DNA of 26,509 bases from Berkiella sp964606325 (GTDB lineage: Bacteria; Pseudomonadota; Gammaproteobacteria; Berkiellales; Berkiellaceae): NCBI GenBank assembly GCA_964606325.1, contig CAZSGE010000036.1:1-26509 (forward strand). The letters are read 5' to 3'. The notes below the pieces were generated by a model. The model was given only the letters and a program-made list of their open reading frames with translations. It was not told the DNA's origin and ran no database searches. Positions 16,925-23,862 of the stretch are shown here, piece after piece (the stretch's first letter is position 1; the number at the start of each line of letters is the position of its first letter). Made by a program: the position numbers and the translations under genes.

Positions 16925-17465
16925 AGACTCTCCCTAGATGTCGGTTGCCCTCGCAACGTTACATTCCCTGTAAACGCCCAAGCTCTCTTTCAACTACAAA
17001 GGTGGAGCAGATCAATAAAGTCATCCAACCAATCAGATCGTGACGACTTCCCCATTATTCTGGTTATGGTTTCATCGTACCGTTATCTACTAAGCCACAC
17101 AGTAAGCAAATATCCCATCTCTCTGACAGATATTTGCCCGATCTCAACAACCTGACTGAGTTTATACCACCCTTTTGGCAGTTTTCTAATGAATAGCCTT
17201 AATAATAATTACCTACATTAAGTCTGTGCTGCTGTACAAAACTATCGCACGCTAATGCACGATCAACTTTTTGCAGGGATCGCTACCCTTGTAAATAGGT
17301 AAATAGACAAACTGGTTTGTCGCCCTCTTGCTAAACAAACAGCTAAAAAATAACAGTGTATCTTCTTAATAAATCCTCATTATCCTTTATAAAGGGAATA
17401 AACCAATATGGACCATTGTCCAATTTAACCTATTTTCTCATTACCGGTAGTCTAAGGATAAAACT
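16925..17465. promoter_or_regulatory. 541-nt gene-free divergent region with dyad sites
   Basis: No convincing gene lies here; an 85-codon plus frame that starts inside prsK has no ribosome site or coding character. Three dyads are visible. GCAAATATC (17106-17114) pairs with GATATTTGC (17129-17137). GACAAAC-TG-GTTTGTC (17306-17321) is an operator-like palindrome. TGGAC-CATT-GTCCA (17409-17422) lies 43 nt before the ATG at 17466. The two distal sites could bind an activator such as PrsR, but no -24/-12 sigma-54 promoter with the required spacing was found. AAGGA lies 7 nt before the ATG at 17466. Confidence 0.45.
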
Positions 17466-17945
17466 ATGATTTTTAATACAAAACAAACTTTATTAGCACT
17501 AACGTTAGCTTTAAGCAGTACTATTGTTTTAGCGAGTGCTAGCAGTGGTGGTGCAGACGGCAGCGCTGGTAGTAATTCGAGTGGTGCATCTGGCAGCGCA
17601 AGCATGTCAAGTTCGAGCGTTAGCGGTGCTAGTAGTAATGACGCAGGTGCATCAAACGCTGCGGCAACAGATCCAGCCACATCAACGACAACTCAAACAA
17701 CTACGACAAACAGTTCTGAAACGACAACGACAACAACCCCAAGCGCCAACACCACATCATCCAGCACAACAGGCTCTGGCGTGACAAGTAATACCTCGAT
17801 GAATGCAGCTGCAGTACATGGTGGTAGTAGCACGAATACTGCTCAGTATGATAATTCAGGCGAAAGCAATGAAGCTTATACCGAAGGGGATTACGAATAC
17901 AGTCCAGAAAATGATTATGATCCCAATTATGATTATCTGAATTGA
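17466..17945 (+). CDS. Secreted Ser/Thr-rich low-complexity protein with acidic tyrosine tail
   Basis: I do not recognise a family. The 159 residues begin with a signal peptide (hydrophobic core LLALTLALSSTIVLA, likely cleavage after A23 or A25). Residues 26-60 are mainly Gly, Ser and Ala. Residues 68-105 are mainly Thr and Ser, with runs such as TTTTTT. The last 30 residues are acidic and rich in Tyr, Asn and Asp (EGDYEYSPENDYDPNYDYLN). There is no C-terminal hydrophobic helix, so it is not itself an exosortase substrate of the PEP-CTERM type. It looks like a mucin-like or matrix protein that might be O-glycosylated, which is an inference from composition. The start has AAGGA at 7 nt, and a strong terminator follows. 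It is divergent from prsK, so control by PrsKR is plausible. Confidence 0.75.
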   Translation: MIFNTKQTLLALTLALSSTIVLASASSGGADGSAGSNSSGASGSASMSSSSVSGASSNDAGASNAAATDPATSTTTQTTTTNSSETTTTTTPSANTTSSSTTGSGVTSNTSMNAAAVHGGSSTNTAQYDNSGESNEAYTEGDYEYSPENDYDPNYDYLN

Positions 17946-17956
17946 TTTAAAAGATA

Positions 17957-17991
17957 AAAGGGTACGCCTTTGCGGCGTACCCTTTTTTTTT
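17957..17991 (+). terminator. Strong intrinsic terminator after the Ser/Thr-rich gene
   Basis: AAAGGGTACGCC (17957-17968) pairs perfectly with GGCGTACCCTTT (17974-17985) around a 5-nt loop, followed by a run of nine T (17983-17991). It starts 11 nt after the stop codon. Confidence 0.95.
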
Positions 17992-18013
17992 GCCCAGAAA
18001 ATATCTCAGATAT

Positions 18014-18041
18014 AAAAAGCCCCAACTCTCCTTTTGAGGCT
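18014..18041 (-). terminator. Intrinsic terminator after the PQQ-type dehydrogenase gene
   Basis: On the minus strand AGCCTCA (18041-18035) pairs with TGGGGCT (18024-18018), with one T-G pair and a 10-nt loop, followed by TTTTTAT. It lies 13 nt after the stop of the gene at 18055. Confidence 0.75.
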
Positions 18042-18054
18042 CTTAGCAAACCGT

Positions 18055-20313
18055 TTACTCTAGAGTAAACATATAAAGCTTATTACCTGCATTACCAGGG
18101 TAAAATGGACCTGCTGTACCTGCTCCCATACCCCAATACACTTTGTTACCAACAATGGTGGGGCCTGATTCAATCATACCAAAATTAATATCTTGATTTT
18201 GTGCATCTTTAATTTGAGTATGGAATTCAAATAATTTTTTACCGTTTTTCGCATCAAGGGCAACTAAAGTGCCTTGTTGATCGCCATAACCGGCAAACAC
18301 AACACCGTTGGCAACGGTGACTGATCCGTGCACCATAGAAGGTTTGATTTGTCCTGATATGCCATCGATGGCGGGGCGTTGCCATCTAATTTTACCGGTG
18401 CCTACATCAATCGCAGTGACCAATCCTGTGATAGCTTTTAATTTGCCGCCCTGATTAACGACATTGACGCCATCAGCTGCAATATCACTAGGGGGGTTAA
18501 TTAAAGTCCATAGTGTTTTGGGGCCACTGGCAGGGCCTATCATCGGATCAGGCACCACTCCTGCATACTCAGCCGCTCTAGTTCCCCAAAAAGACTGTGG
18601 TGCAGGGAAAGGCAGGTAAGCTCCTGGGCCAGGTCGTGGTGAACCTGCATCTCCATCACGCGCATGATGCAAACCGCCACGAAGACCTAAACCAACACAT
18701 GGGCATTTAGCAGGATCACTGTTAACTTGTGCCTGTGTACATGTACCCATGCAATTTTTGTCTCTAAAAATCTCTTCTGAAAGAAATGCTGTATTAACGT
18801 TTCGATTGTTATTGTATGAGTTAGCAGTGCCAACGTAGATTTGCTTACCATCATTCGCTATGCCAAATTGTATACCTCCATAAACAGCACCCGGCTCAAT
18901 TTGCGATTCCCAGATAAGTTTACCAGTTGTTGCATCCAACGCGAATAATCTTCCGTCTTTATTGCCGGCAACCACAAGATCACGATTTTTGCCATCTCCA
19001 CACTTCGCATTTTTAATCAGCATCGGCTGGTGACCAAAGCCATAATCTGGGCCAACAAGTTTAGGGCAGTTATTTTTATTAGCAAGTGGAAGCGGAACTA
19101 TCACTGGCACGAATTCAGAACCGACGCCCAGATCTGGCGCATCACAAGCATGATTCCAAGCATCATATTTTCTGGCGAAAAAGCTCCACTTAACTTTGCC
19201 TGTTTTGCTGTGCAAGGCAACAATGGCATTACCATAGGTGTTTAACTTTTCATTTAAATTATTGCACGTCACGCCTGGAGGTAAACCTGGTATATTGGCG
19301 TTAGGATCTTTCGTTGCTCTTCTTTTATCTTCACATAATTTAAGTGCGTTTGGCGCAGTATAGGTTTGCGCGGTGGCATAATAGACTTGATTTCGTTTAG
19401 TATCTACTGTTGGGCTATGGCCGTATGTTGATACTCCCCAATAACCATTACCACCTTGTTCTGTGAGTAGTTTACGCACATTTTTTGGCAACTCATTATT
19501 GCTATCTGTTCCGATAGCGTTATATGTTTTCCATAAAGTGTTACCCGTTTTAACATCCAAAGCAACAACGCTTCCACGGAAGGAACAGCAAGGATAAGGC
19601 TTACTGGGATCATTTAACGCCGTATAATTTCTAGCCCAATCTTCTTCCCAGCTAGCGACAGGTACAAACACTACACCATCATGCACACTCACTGAGCCAG
19701 TTACTTTAGCTGCCGGATGAGATTCAACTTTCTTTCGCCAGATAACATCCCCTGTATTCTTATTAAGCGCTACAACAATAGCACCATCACCTTTGTGACA
19801 GCCGATAGCTAGACTTGGCGCTTCATTTGGAGAGCATAATGGTGCATCGATTAAATATTCATTACCAACAATCACCTTATCATCAACAATCACTGGAGTA
19901 TTACGAGACAAATTCATACTCATGCCAGGCACAGATATATCAGTTATAAAATTTTTCTTCCAAATAACAGCACCCGTTTCTTCATTTAAGGCTGTGATAT
20001 TTCCTGACCAATCGGTAAAATAGACTTTGCCATCTTTTACAGAGGGAGAACTTGTTATACTACCTGTCAATCCTTGTAATAGTGCGCTATCAGGAAGTGT
20101 GGTATAAGTCCACTTCACTGTTAAATTATTGACATTATCTGAATTAATGTTGGTGAGCGAGGACGCATCGCGAGAGTTTTCCAAATCGATGTTTGCCAGC
20201 GGCCAATATTTGTCATTATTGTCATCATCATGATCGCCCCAACCCCAGGCACATGATGTGCATATCATCAAAAGTGAGGCGGCAGCAATATTGATTACTG
20301 AATGATTACGCAT
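18055..20313 (-). CDS. Secreted PQQ-dependent dehydrogenase-like beta-propeller protein
   Basis: This 752-residue protein resembles quinoprotein alcohol dehydrogenases of the polyvinyl-alcohol-dehydrogenase type. An N-terminal signal peptide (about 1-23) sends it to the periplasm. Several propeller-blade motifs of the form ALDxxTGxxxW recur (for example 252-261 and 459-468). The vicinal cysteines C242-C243 in YPCCSFRGSVVALD match the disulfide next to PQQ in this family, and D384 lies in the family-like KYDAWNHACD. It has no CXXCH, so no heme domain. A cysteine-rich insertion (C521, C525, C537, C539) is unusual. GGAGA precedes the ATG at 8 nt. It is 32 nt after pqqA and downstream of pqqB and an ABC transporter, which strongly supports PQQ as cofactor. 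The substrate is unknown, probably an alcohol. Confidence 0.85.
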   Translation of the reverse strand: MRNHSVINIAAASLLMICTSCAWGWGDHDDDNNDKYWPLANIDLENSRDASSLTNINSDNVNNLTVKWTYTTLPDSALLQGLTGSITSSPSVKDGKVYFTDWSGNITALNEETGAVIWKKNFITDISVPGMSMNLSRNTPVIVDDKVIVGNEYLIDAPLCSPNEAPSLAIGCHKGDGAIVVALNKNTGDVIWRKKVESHPAAKVTGSVSVHDGVVFVPVASWEEDWARNYTALNDPSKPYPCCSFRGSVVALDVKTGNTLWKTYNAIGTDSNNELPKNVRKLLTEQGGNGYWGVSTYGHSPTVDTKRNQVYYATAQTYTAPNALKLCEDKRRATKDPNANIPGLPPGVTCNNLNEKLNTYGNAIVALHSKTGKVKWSFFARKYDAWNHACDAPDLGVGSEFVPVIVPLPLANKNNCPKLVGPDYGFGHQPMLIKNAKCGDGKNRDLVVAGNKDGRLFALDATTGKLIWESQIEPGAVYGGIQFGIANDGKQIYVGTANSYNNNRNVNTAFLSEEIFRDKNCMGTCTQAQVNSDPAKCPCVGLGLRGGLHHARDGDAGSPRPGPGAYLPFPAPQSFWGTRAAEYAGVVPDPMIGPASGPKTLWTLINPPSDIAADGVNVVNQGGKLKAITGLVTAIDVGTGKIRWQRPAIDGISGQIKPSMVHGSVTVANGVVFAGYGDQQGTLVALDAKNGKKLFEFHTQIKDAQNQDINFGMIESGPTIVGNKVYWGMGAGTAGPFYPGNAGNKLYMFTLE

Positions 20314-20345
20314 TTGGAATTCTCCAAGAAAAATAAATTTGAAAA

Positions 20346-20420
20346 CTACTTAGTACTAACGTACATGCGGACTTCAAAGCCAAATCGAAATTCTTGGTAC
20401 GTGGGTTTACACCATTTCAT
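20346..20420 (-). CDS. pqqA: PQQ precursor peptide PqqA
   Basis: A 24-codon gene, too short for usual gene callers. PqqA is the ribosomal peptide whose glutamate and tyrosine are cross-linked and cut out to form pyrroloquinoline quinone. The peptide begins MKWCKPTYQEF and contains FGFEVRMYVS, with E16 and Y20 in the required E-x-x-x-Y arrangement. The N-terminal W/KP and the GFEVxMY core match known PqqA peptides (family form K-P, then G-x-EVTxY). The ATG at 20420 has a GGTGG ribosome site about 4 nt upstream, and the frame ends at TAG 20348-20346. It lies between pqqB (73 nt upstream) and the dehydrogenase (32 nt downstream), all on the same strand. This order is unusual, as pqqA normally comes first. 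Confidence 0.88.
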   Translation of the reverse strand: MKWCKPTYQEFRFGFEVRMYVSTK

Positions 20421-20469
20421 ATATACCACCATTACATCAATAAACGATATGAATATAATTCAATAGCAT

Positions 20470-20495
20470 AAAAACAGCTGGTATATACTCCAGCT
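20470..20495 (-). terminator. Hairpin with T-run overlapping the pqqB stop codon
   Basis: On the minus strand AGCTGG (20495-20490) pairs with CCAGCT (20481-20476) around an 8-nt loop, followed after one G by TTTTT. The 5' arm reaches into the pqqB stop codon. It is weak but could reduce readthrough from pqqB into pqqA, so pqqA and the dehydrogenase may be set at a different level from the transporter and pqqB. Confidence 0.55.
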
Positions 20496-21411
20496 AGAGA
20501 ATTATTTCTAAGTTATCTTGCGCAACCTCAACATTCATATTGGCTATTTGTTGATATTCAACTGAATTTTCATTCAAGATAGGATTGGTATTATTGATAT
20601 GAATAAGCATTTTTCTTTTATCTGGAAATGCTTTCAGAATGGATAACATGCCTTGTTCACCCGATTGGGGAATATGTCCCATGTCTTGCGCTGTTTTTGT
20701 AGATATTTCATGATGCAACATTTCATCTTCACTCCAAAATGTGCCATCGATCAGTAAAAGATCACTTTTTTGCATCCATTGCTTTATCTGGTCATTAACA
20801 TTTGCCAAACCCGGGGCATAAAACAAAGAACGCTTTGAATTATTATCTTGAATAAACAAAGCAATATTGTCACCCTTTTGAGGATGCAGACGGTGCGGTG
20901 AATAAGGAGGAGCTTTACCATCTAAAGGAATGGCTGTGAATGAAATATCGCTTAAGTTAGGCACAACAAAAGTTGCATTGTTTTCTACGTCAATGGCATG
21001 ATGCTGCGTTTTGCAATAATGTTCTAGAATGTTGATAACAGGAAAGCCTCCCGTTAAATCTTCATATACCGCAGGAGTGCAATAAATATTAAGCTTTTTT
21101 CCTTCTCGCAATAATAATAAACCACAAGTGTGATCCAGCTGGCTATCCACCAAGATAATGGCTTCAAGGGCAGTATCACGAATTTTTTCTTGTCTTTGCA
21201 AGCAAGTTGAGGCTAACAATTGTGCTCGGATATCCGGCGAAGCATTGACAAGCACCCAAGATAATCCTTTGTCATCAGAGATGGCAATCGAAGATTGTGT
21301 TCTTGCTTGAGCTTGAATTTTGCCGTTTTTTAACGCACCACAGTTAGGGCAATTGCAATTCCATTGAGGGAACCCCCCACCTGCTGCTGAACCAACTATT
21401 CTTATTTTCAT
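20494..21411 (-). CDS. pqqB: Pyrroloquinoline quinone biosynthesis protein PqqB
   Basis: PqqB is a metallo-beta-lactamase-fold enzyme reported to hydroxylate the cross-linked tyrosine during PQQ formation. The 305 residues begin MKIRIVGSAAGGGFPQWNC, the family's opening, with the zinc motif C19-x-C21-x-x-C24. Next come R37 and Q39 in QARTQSSIA, and the metal-site D93-H94 in DSQLDHTCGLL. Later conserved pieces are LLIDGTFW and GHIPQSGEQGM. Length agrees with family members (about 305). The ATG follows the permease stop with no gap (TAAATG), so it is translationally coupled to the ABC genes. pqqA lies 73 nt downstream. No pqqC, pqqD or pqqE is in the window; they must be elsewhere for PQQ to be made. 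Confidence 0.95.
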   Translation of the reverse strand: MKIRIVGSAAGGGFPQWNCNCPNCGALKNGKIQAQARTQSSIAISDDKGLSWVLVNASPDIRAQLLASTCLQRQEKIRDTALEAIILVDSQLDHTCGLLLLREGKKLNIYCTPAVYEDLTGGFPVINILEHYCKTQHHAIDVENNATFVVPNLSDISFTAIPLDGKAPPYSPHRLHPQKGDNIALFIQDNNSKRSLFYAPGLANVNDQIKQWMQKSDLLLIDGTFWSEDEMLHHEISTKTAQDMGHIPQSGEQGMLSILKAFPDKRKMLIHINNTNPILNENSVEYQQIANMNVEVAQDNLEIIL

Positions 21412-22176
21412 TTACAATATGTCCTCAAAGGATTTTTTTAAAAATAGTGTTGATGATATAGCTAATATGATTATTGTTGATGAGACAATCACAACAATAT
21501 CAGTTATCTGAGTATAATGCGCAAGCGGCTGCATATTCATCGCATGTTGAATTAAATCTACACAATAGCTAAAAGGGTTAAGTTGAATAATGTATTTCAT
21601 GAATTTGGGCAGATCGTTCAAAGGATACAAACCGCCACTTAAAAAATACAAAGGAAAAACAACAAAATTCATGATAAGTGAAAAATTTTCCATGCCCTTT
21701 GCCAAAACAGCAAAAAGCACCCCAACAGCCCCCCACAAAATGGCAATGCAAATGATACTTAAAGCCATCAAGGGAATATTAATGTCTGGAGGAAATAATC
21801 CAAAAGGTAAAATAACTAAAATAAATAGCGAGACATAACTCACTGCGATCACCGCAGCACTTACCGTGCGCATCAGAACGATCCAAACCCGAGAAAAAGG
21901 AGCAAGCAACAAAATGCGTATTGTTCCAGAATCTTTTTCTAAAGCTGTTGTTAAGGCAGAAAGTACCCCACCAAATAAAAGCACCATGCCAATTAAACCT
22001 GGTAGCAAATAAGTTTGATATGGATAATTAGCCAATGGATGGATAACCGTACTTAGCCCTGTACCTATCACAAACAACCATAATAATGGTCTTACTAATG
22101 TGCCCAGCAGGCGTAATCTCTGGCGAAGTGCACGTTTAACATCTCTTATAATAACCGTGACGGCGGCATTCAACAC
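21412..22176 (-). CDS. ABC-2 type transporter permease, PQQ-locus type
   Basis: The 254-residue membrane protein is an ABC-2 permease with about six helices (roughly 26-45, 57-76, 98-127, 133-158, 166-186 and 226-246). The N-terminal amphipathic piece RDVKRALRQRLRLLGTLVRP and the EKDSGTIRILLLAPFSR loop are typical of exporters in this class. Relatives of this pair occur next to PQQ-dependent alcohol dehydrogenases, such as PedC in Pseudomonas. It overlaps the ATPase gene by 7 nt and abuts pqqB, so the three are one unit. It may export PQQ, a related molecule or a product of alcohol oxidation; the substrate cannot be read from the sequence. Confidence 0.87.
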   Translation of the reverse strand: MLNAAVTVIIRDVKRALRQRLRLLGTLVRPLLWLFVIGTGLSTVIHPLANYPYQTYLLPGLIGMVLLFGGVLSALTTALEKDSGTIRILLLAPFSRVWIVLMRTVSAAVIAVSYVSLFILVILPFGLFPPDINIPLMALSIICIAILWGAVGVLFAVLAKGMENFSLIMNFVVFPLYFLSGGLYPLNDLPKFMKYIIQLNPFSYCVDLIQHAMNMQPLAHYTQITDIVVIVSSTIIILAISSTLFLKKSFEDIL

Positions 22177-22820
22177 GTTGTGGTGAGTCCTGATGTCATG
22201 TTAAAGATAGCATTACTATGTATTGTTTCATCTAATTGATGCGTTGAAAATAAAATGGTGGTTTGAAACTTATTTTGTAATACTTGTAAGTATTCAAATA
22301 ATTTTTTTCGGTGGGCAACATCAAGCCCAGCTGTTGGCTCATCAAGTAATATAATCTTAGGGTTGTGAATAAGACATCGAATGATATCCATCAAGCGCCC
22401 CATTCCCCCAGATAATTTCTTAACAGGAACATTGGTTAAATCAGCTAATCCGAATAAATCTAAAATCTCTGTTATTTTATGTTTAGCTTCTCTTGTAGGT
22501 AAATCAAACAGTGCGCACGCAAATAATAAATTTTCAAATACCGTTTGCTGCTTATCAAGCAACATCGTTTGGAAAACAAACCCAAGGGATTGTCTCACTT
22601 TGACCGGTTCTTCTAATATTGAATAACCATTGATCCATGCATTCCCTTGCGTGGGCAAAATAAGGGTGCCTAATATTTTTAATAAAGTGGATTTGCCTGA
22701 TCCATTAGGACCAACCATCGCAACACATTGGCCATACTCAATAGTGAAACTCACGTCATGAAGTAGTGTTTTACCTTTGACTACTTTTGTGAGATTTTCT
22801 ATTTTAATCGCATGCGTCAT
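22170..22820 (-). CDS. ABC transporter ATP-binding protein, PQQ-locus type
   Basis: This 216-residue ATPase powers the adjoining permease. Walker A is GPNGSGKST (37-45), the Q-loop Q84 lies in FVFQ, the signature LSGGM is at 136-140, Walker B ends in LLDE with D160-E161, and the switch histidine is H194. The signature continues GRLMDIIRCL in place of the usual RQRL form, so it is slightly divergent but complete. The C-terminus is short, without a regulatory extension. The ATG at 22820 has only a weak ribosome site. It is the first gene of the transporter-pqqB set, and the 290-nt spacer upstream should hold its promoter. Confidence 0.87.
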   Translation of the reverse strand: MTHAIKIENLTKVVKGKTLLHDVSFTIEYGQCVAMVGPNGSGKSTLLKILGTLILPTQGNAWINGYSILEEPVKVRQSLGFVFQTMLLDKQQTVFENLLFACALFDLPTREAKHKITEILDLFGLADLTNVPVKKLSGGMGRLMDIIRCLIHNPKIILLDEPTAGLDVAHRKKLFEYLQVLQNKFQTTILFSTHQLDETIHSNAIFNMTSGLTTTC

Positions 22821-23110
22821 ATGTTAACCATATTGATGCTAGTTAGAATGGGAGTGCAAACAAACCGTCCTTAGTAAGCATCTATAAATAAAGAATATAT
22901 GGATAAGTATAACGCTAAAATAGCTCTATAAAATGGTACAACGTGTATAAATTCACAGGAATGAGCTTTTGCCAAAATTGAGATGTTGAACGAGAGCTTT
23001 AAGAACGGGGGTAGATTGATCCTCTACAGATTTATATGTGAATTTCAGCACAATAAGAGCATGACTCTACCCTAGTTAACTAGTTTTAAACTGGTAACGC
23101 TAACGGATAC
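22821..23110. other. 290-nt AT-rich spacer between SDR gene and ABC-pqq genes
   Basis: No gene is supported. A 12-bp palindrome CTAGTTAACTAG lies at 23072-23083, just after the SDR gene. On the minus strand a GTG-started 32-codon frame (about 23053-22955) has no ribosome site and no recognised relative. A TATACT is visible near 22910 but lacks a -35. The promoter of the ABC-pqqB genes should be here but was not pinned down. Confidence 0.4.
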
Positions 23111-23848
23111 TTACTCACGAAATGATTGCCGCATCATAGTTGTGCCACCATCTACCAATAAATCTTGCCCAACAATATAAGAAGACTTTGCAAGAAAAAG
23201 GGCTGCATCTGCAATTTCTTGGGGTGTTGCAAAGCGTTTGACTGGTATTATTTTGCTGGCCGTTGTTAGGACGCTGCGATCTGTAAAGATAGGTGTATCG
23301 GTGAATCCGGGGGAAATCGCATTCACTCTAATGCCGCGATCTATCAAATCCGCAGAAAAGCTTTGTGCAAGCATACTGACGGCAGCTTTCGCGGCAGAAT
23401 AAACACTTAATCCTTTCCAACCACCATGACATGCCATCGAAGAAATAAGGATGGCACAAGCATTATTATTTAAATGAGACACCGCCTTTTGCACAGTAAA
23501 GTAAGCGCCCTTCAAATTGGTGTTCATGATGCTATCATAATGCTGCTCATCAACTTGATCGACAGTTTGGTTTCCGGCAATACCAGCATTTGCAACAAGT
23601 ACATCTATCTTTCCATAGAGTTCATTCACTTGATGATAGAGTTTATCGATATCTGATAATTTACAAATATCACCTTGAACAGCAATGATGCGCTCATTTA
23701 ATTTTTTGACTACCGCATCAAGTTTTTGTTTGTCACGCCCAAAGATGGCAAGCTTTGCACCTTGTTGATGAAACGCATCGACTATCGCTTCGCCAATACC
23801 ACTGTTTCCACCGGTAACGACAACCACTTTATCTTTAAAATTTTGCAT
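23111..23848 (-). CDS. Short-chain dehydrogenase/reductase
   Basis: This 245-residue classical SDR is a cytosolic NAD(P)-dependent oxidoreductase of unknown substrate. The cofactor motif TGGNSGIG is at 12-19, NAG at 87-89, and catalytic N111, S137, Y150 and K154 are present (SVYSAAKAAVSML). RVNAISPGFTDTP follows, and the C-terminus ends in the usual DLLVDGGTTM. FGRDKQK after the second strand, with arginine near the ribose site, hints at NADPH preference. It begins 14 nt after the ATPase stop, so it is probably cotranscribed with it. Nothing in it links it to the PQQ genes downstream except distance and strand. Confidence 0.9.
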   Translation of the reverse strand: MQNFKDKVVVVTGGNSGIGEAIVDAFHQQGAKLAIFGRDKQKLDAVVKKLNERIIAVQGDICKLSDIDKLYHQVNELYGKIDVLVANAGIAGNQTVDQVDEQHYDSIMNTNLKGAYFTVQKAVSHLNNNACAILISSMACHGGWKGLSVYSAAKAAVSMLAQSFSADLIDRGIRVNAISPGFTDTPIFTDRSVLTTASKIIPVKRFATPQEIADAALFLAKSSYIVGQDLLVDGGTTMMRQSFRE

Positions 23849-23862
23849 ATGACGACCCTACT

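Noticed and set aside
16898..17155. 85-codon plus frame starting inside prsK
   Set aside because: No ribosome site, no recognisable protein features, and its start is antisense to the prsK start.
17281..17330. c-di-GMP or other riboswitch upstream of the secreted-protein gene
   Set aside because: Some bases recall a riboswitch core, but the conserved stems and loop motifs are not present.
17160..17465. Sigma-54 promoter for the secreted-protein gene
   Set aside because: Pieces resembling TGGCA and TTGC occur (near 17176, 17275 and 17330), but none has GG and GC ten bases apart.
17441..17680. 79-codon minus-strand frame over the Ser/Thr-rich gene
   Set aside because: It is the antisense of a low-complexity Ser/Ala/Gly stretch, which automatically gives a Leu/Ala/Pro-rich frame; no ribosome site.
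17536..17784. 82-codon shifted plus frame inside the Ser/Thr-rich gene
   Set aside because: Gln/Thr/Val-rich by-product of the repeated ACA/ACG codons; the main frame has a signal peptide, ribosome site and terminator.
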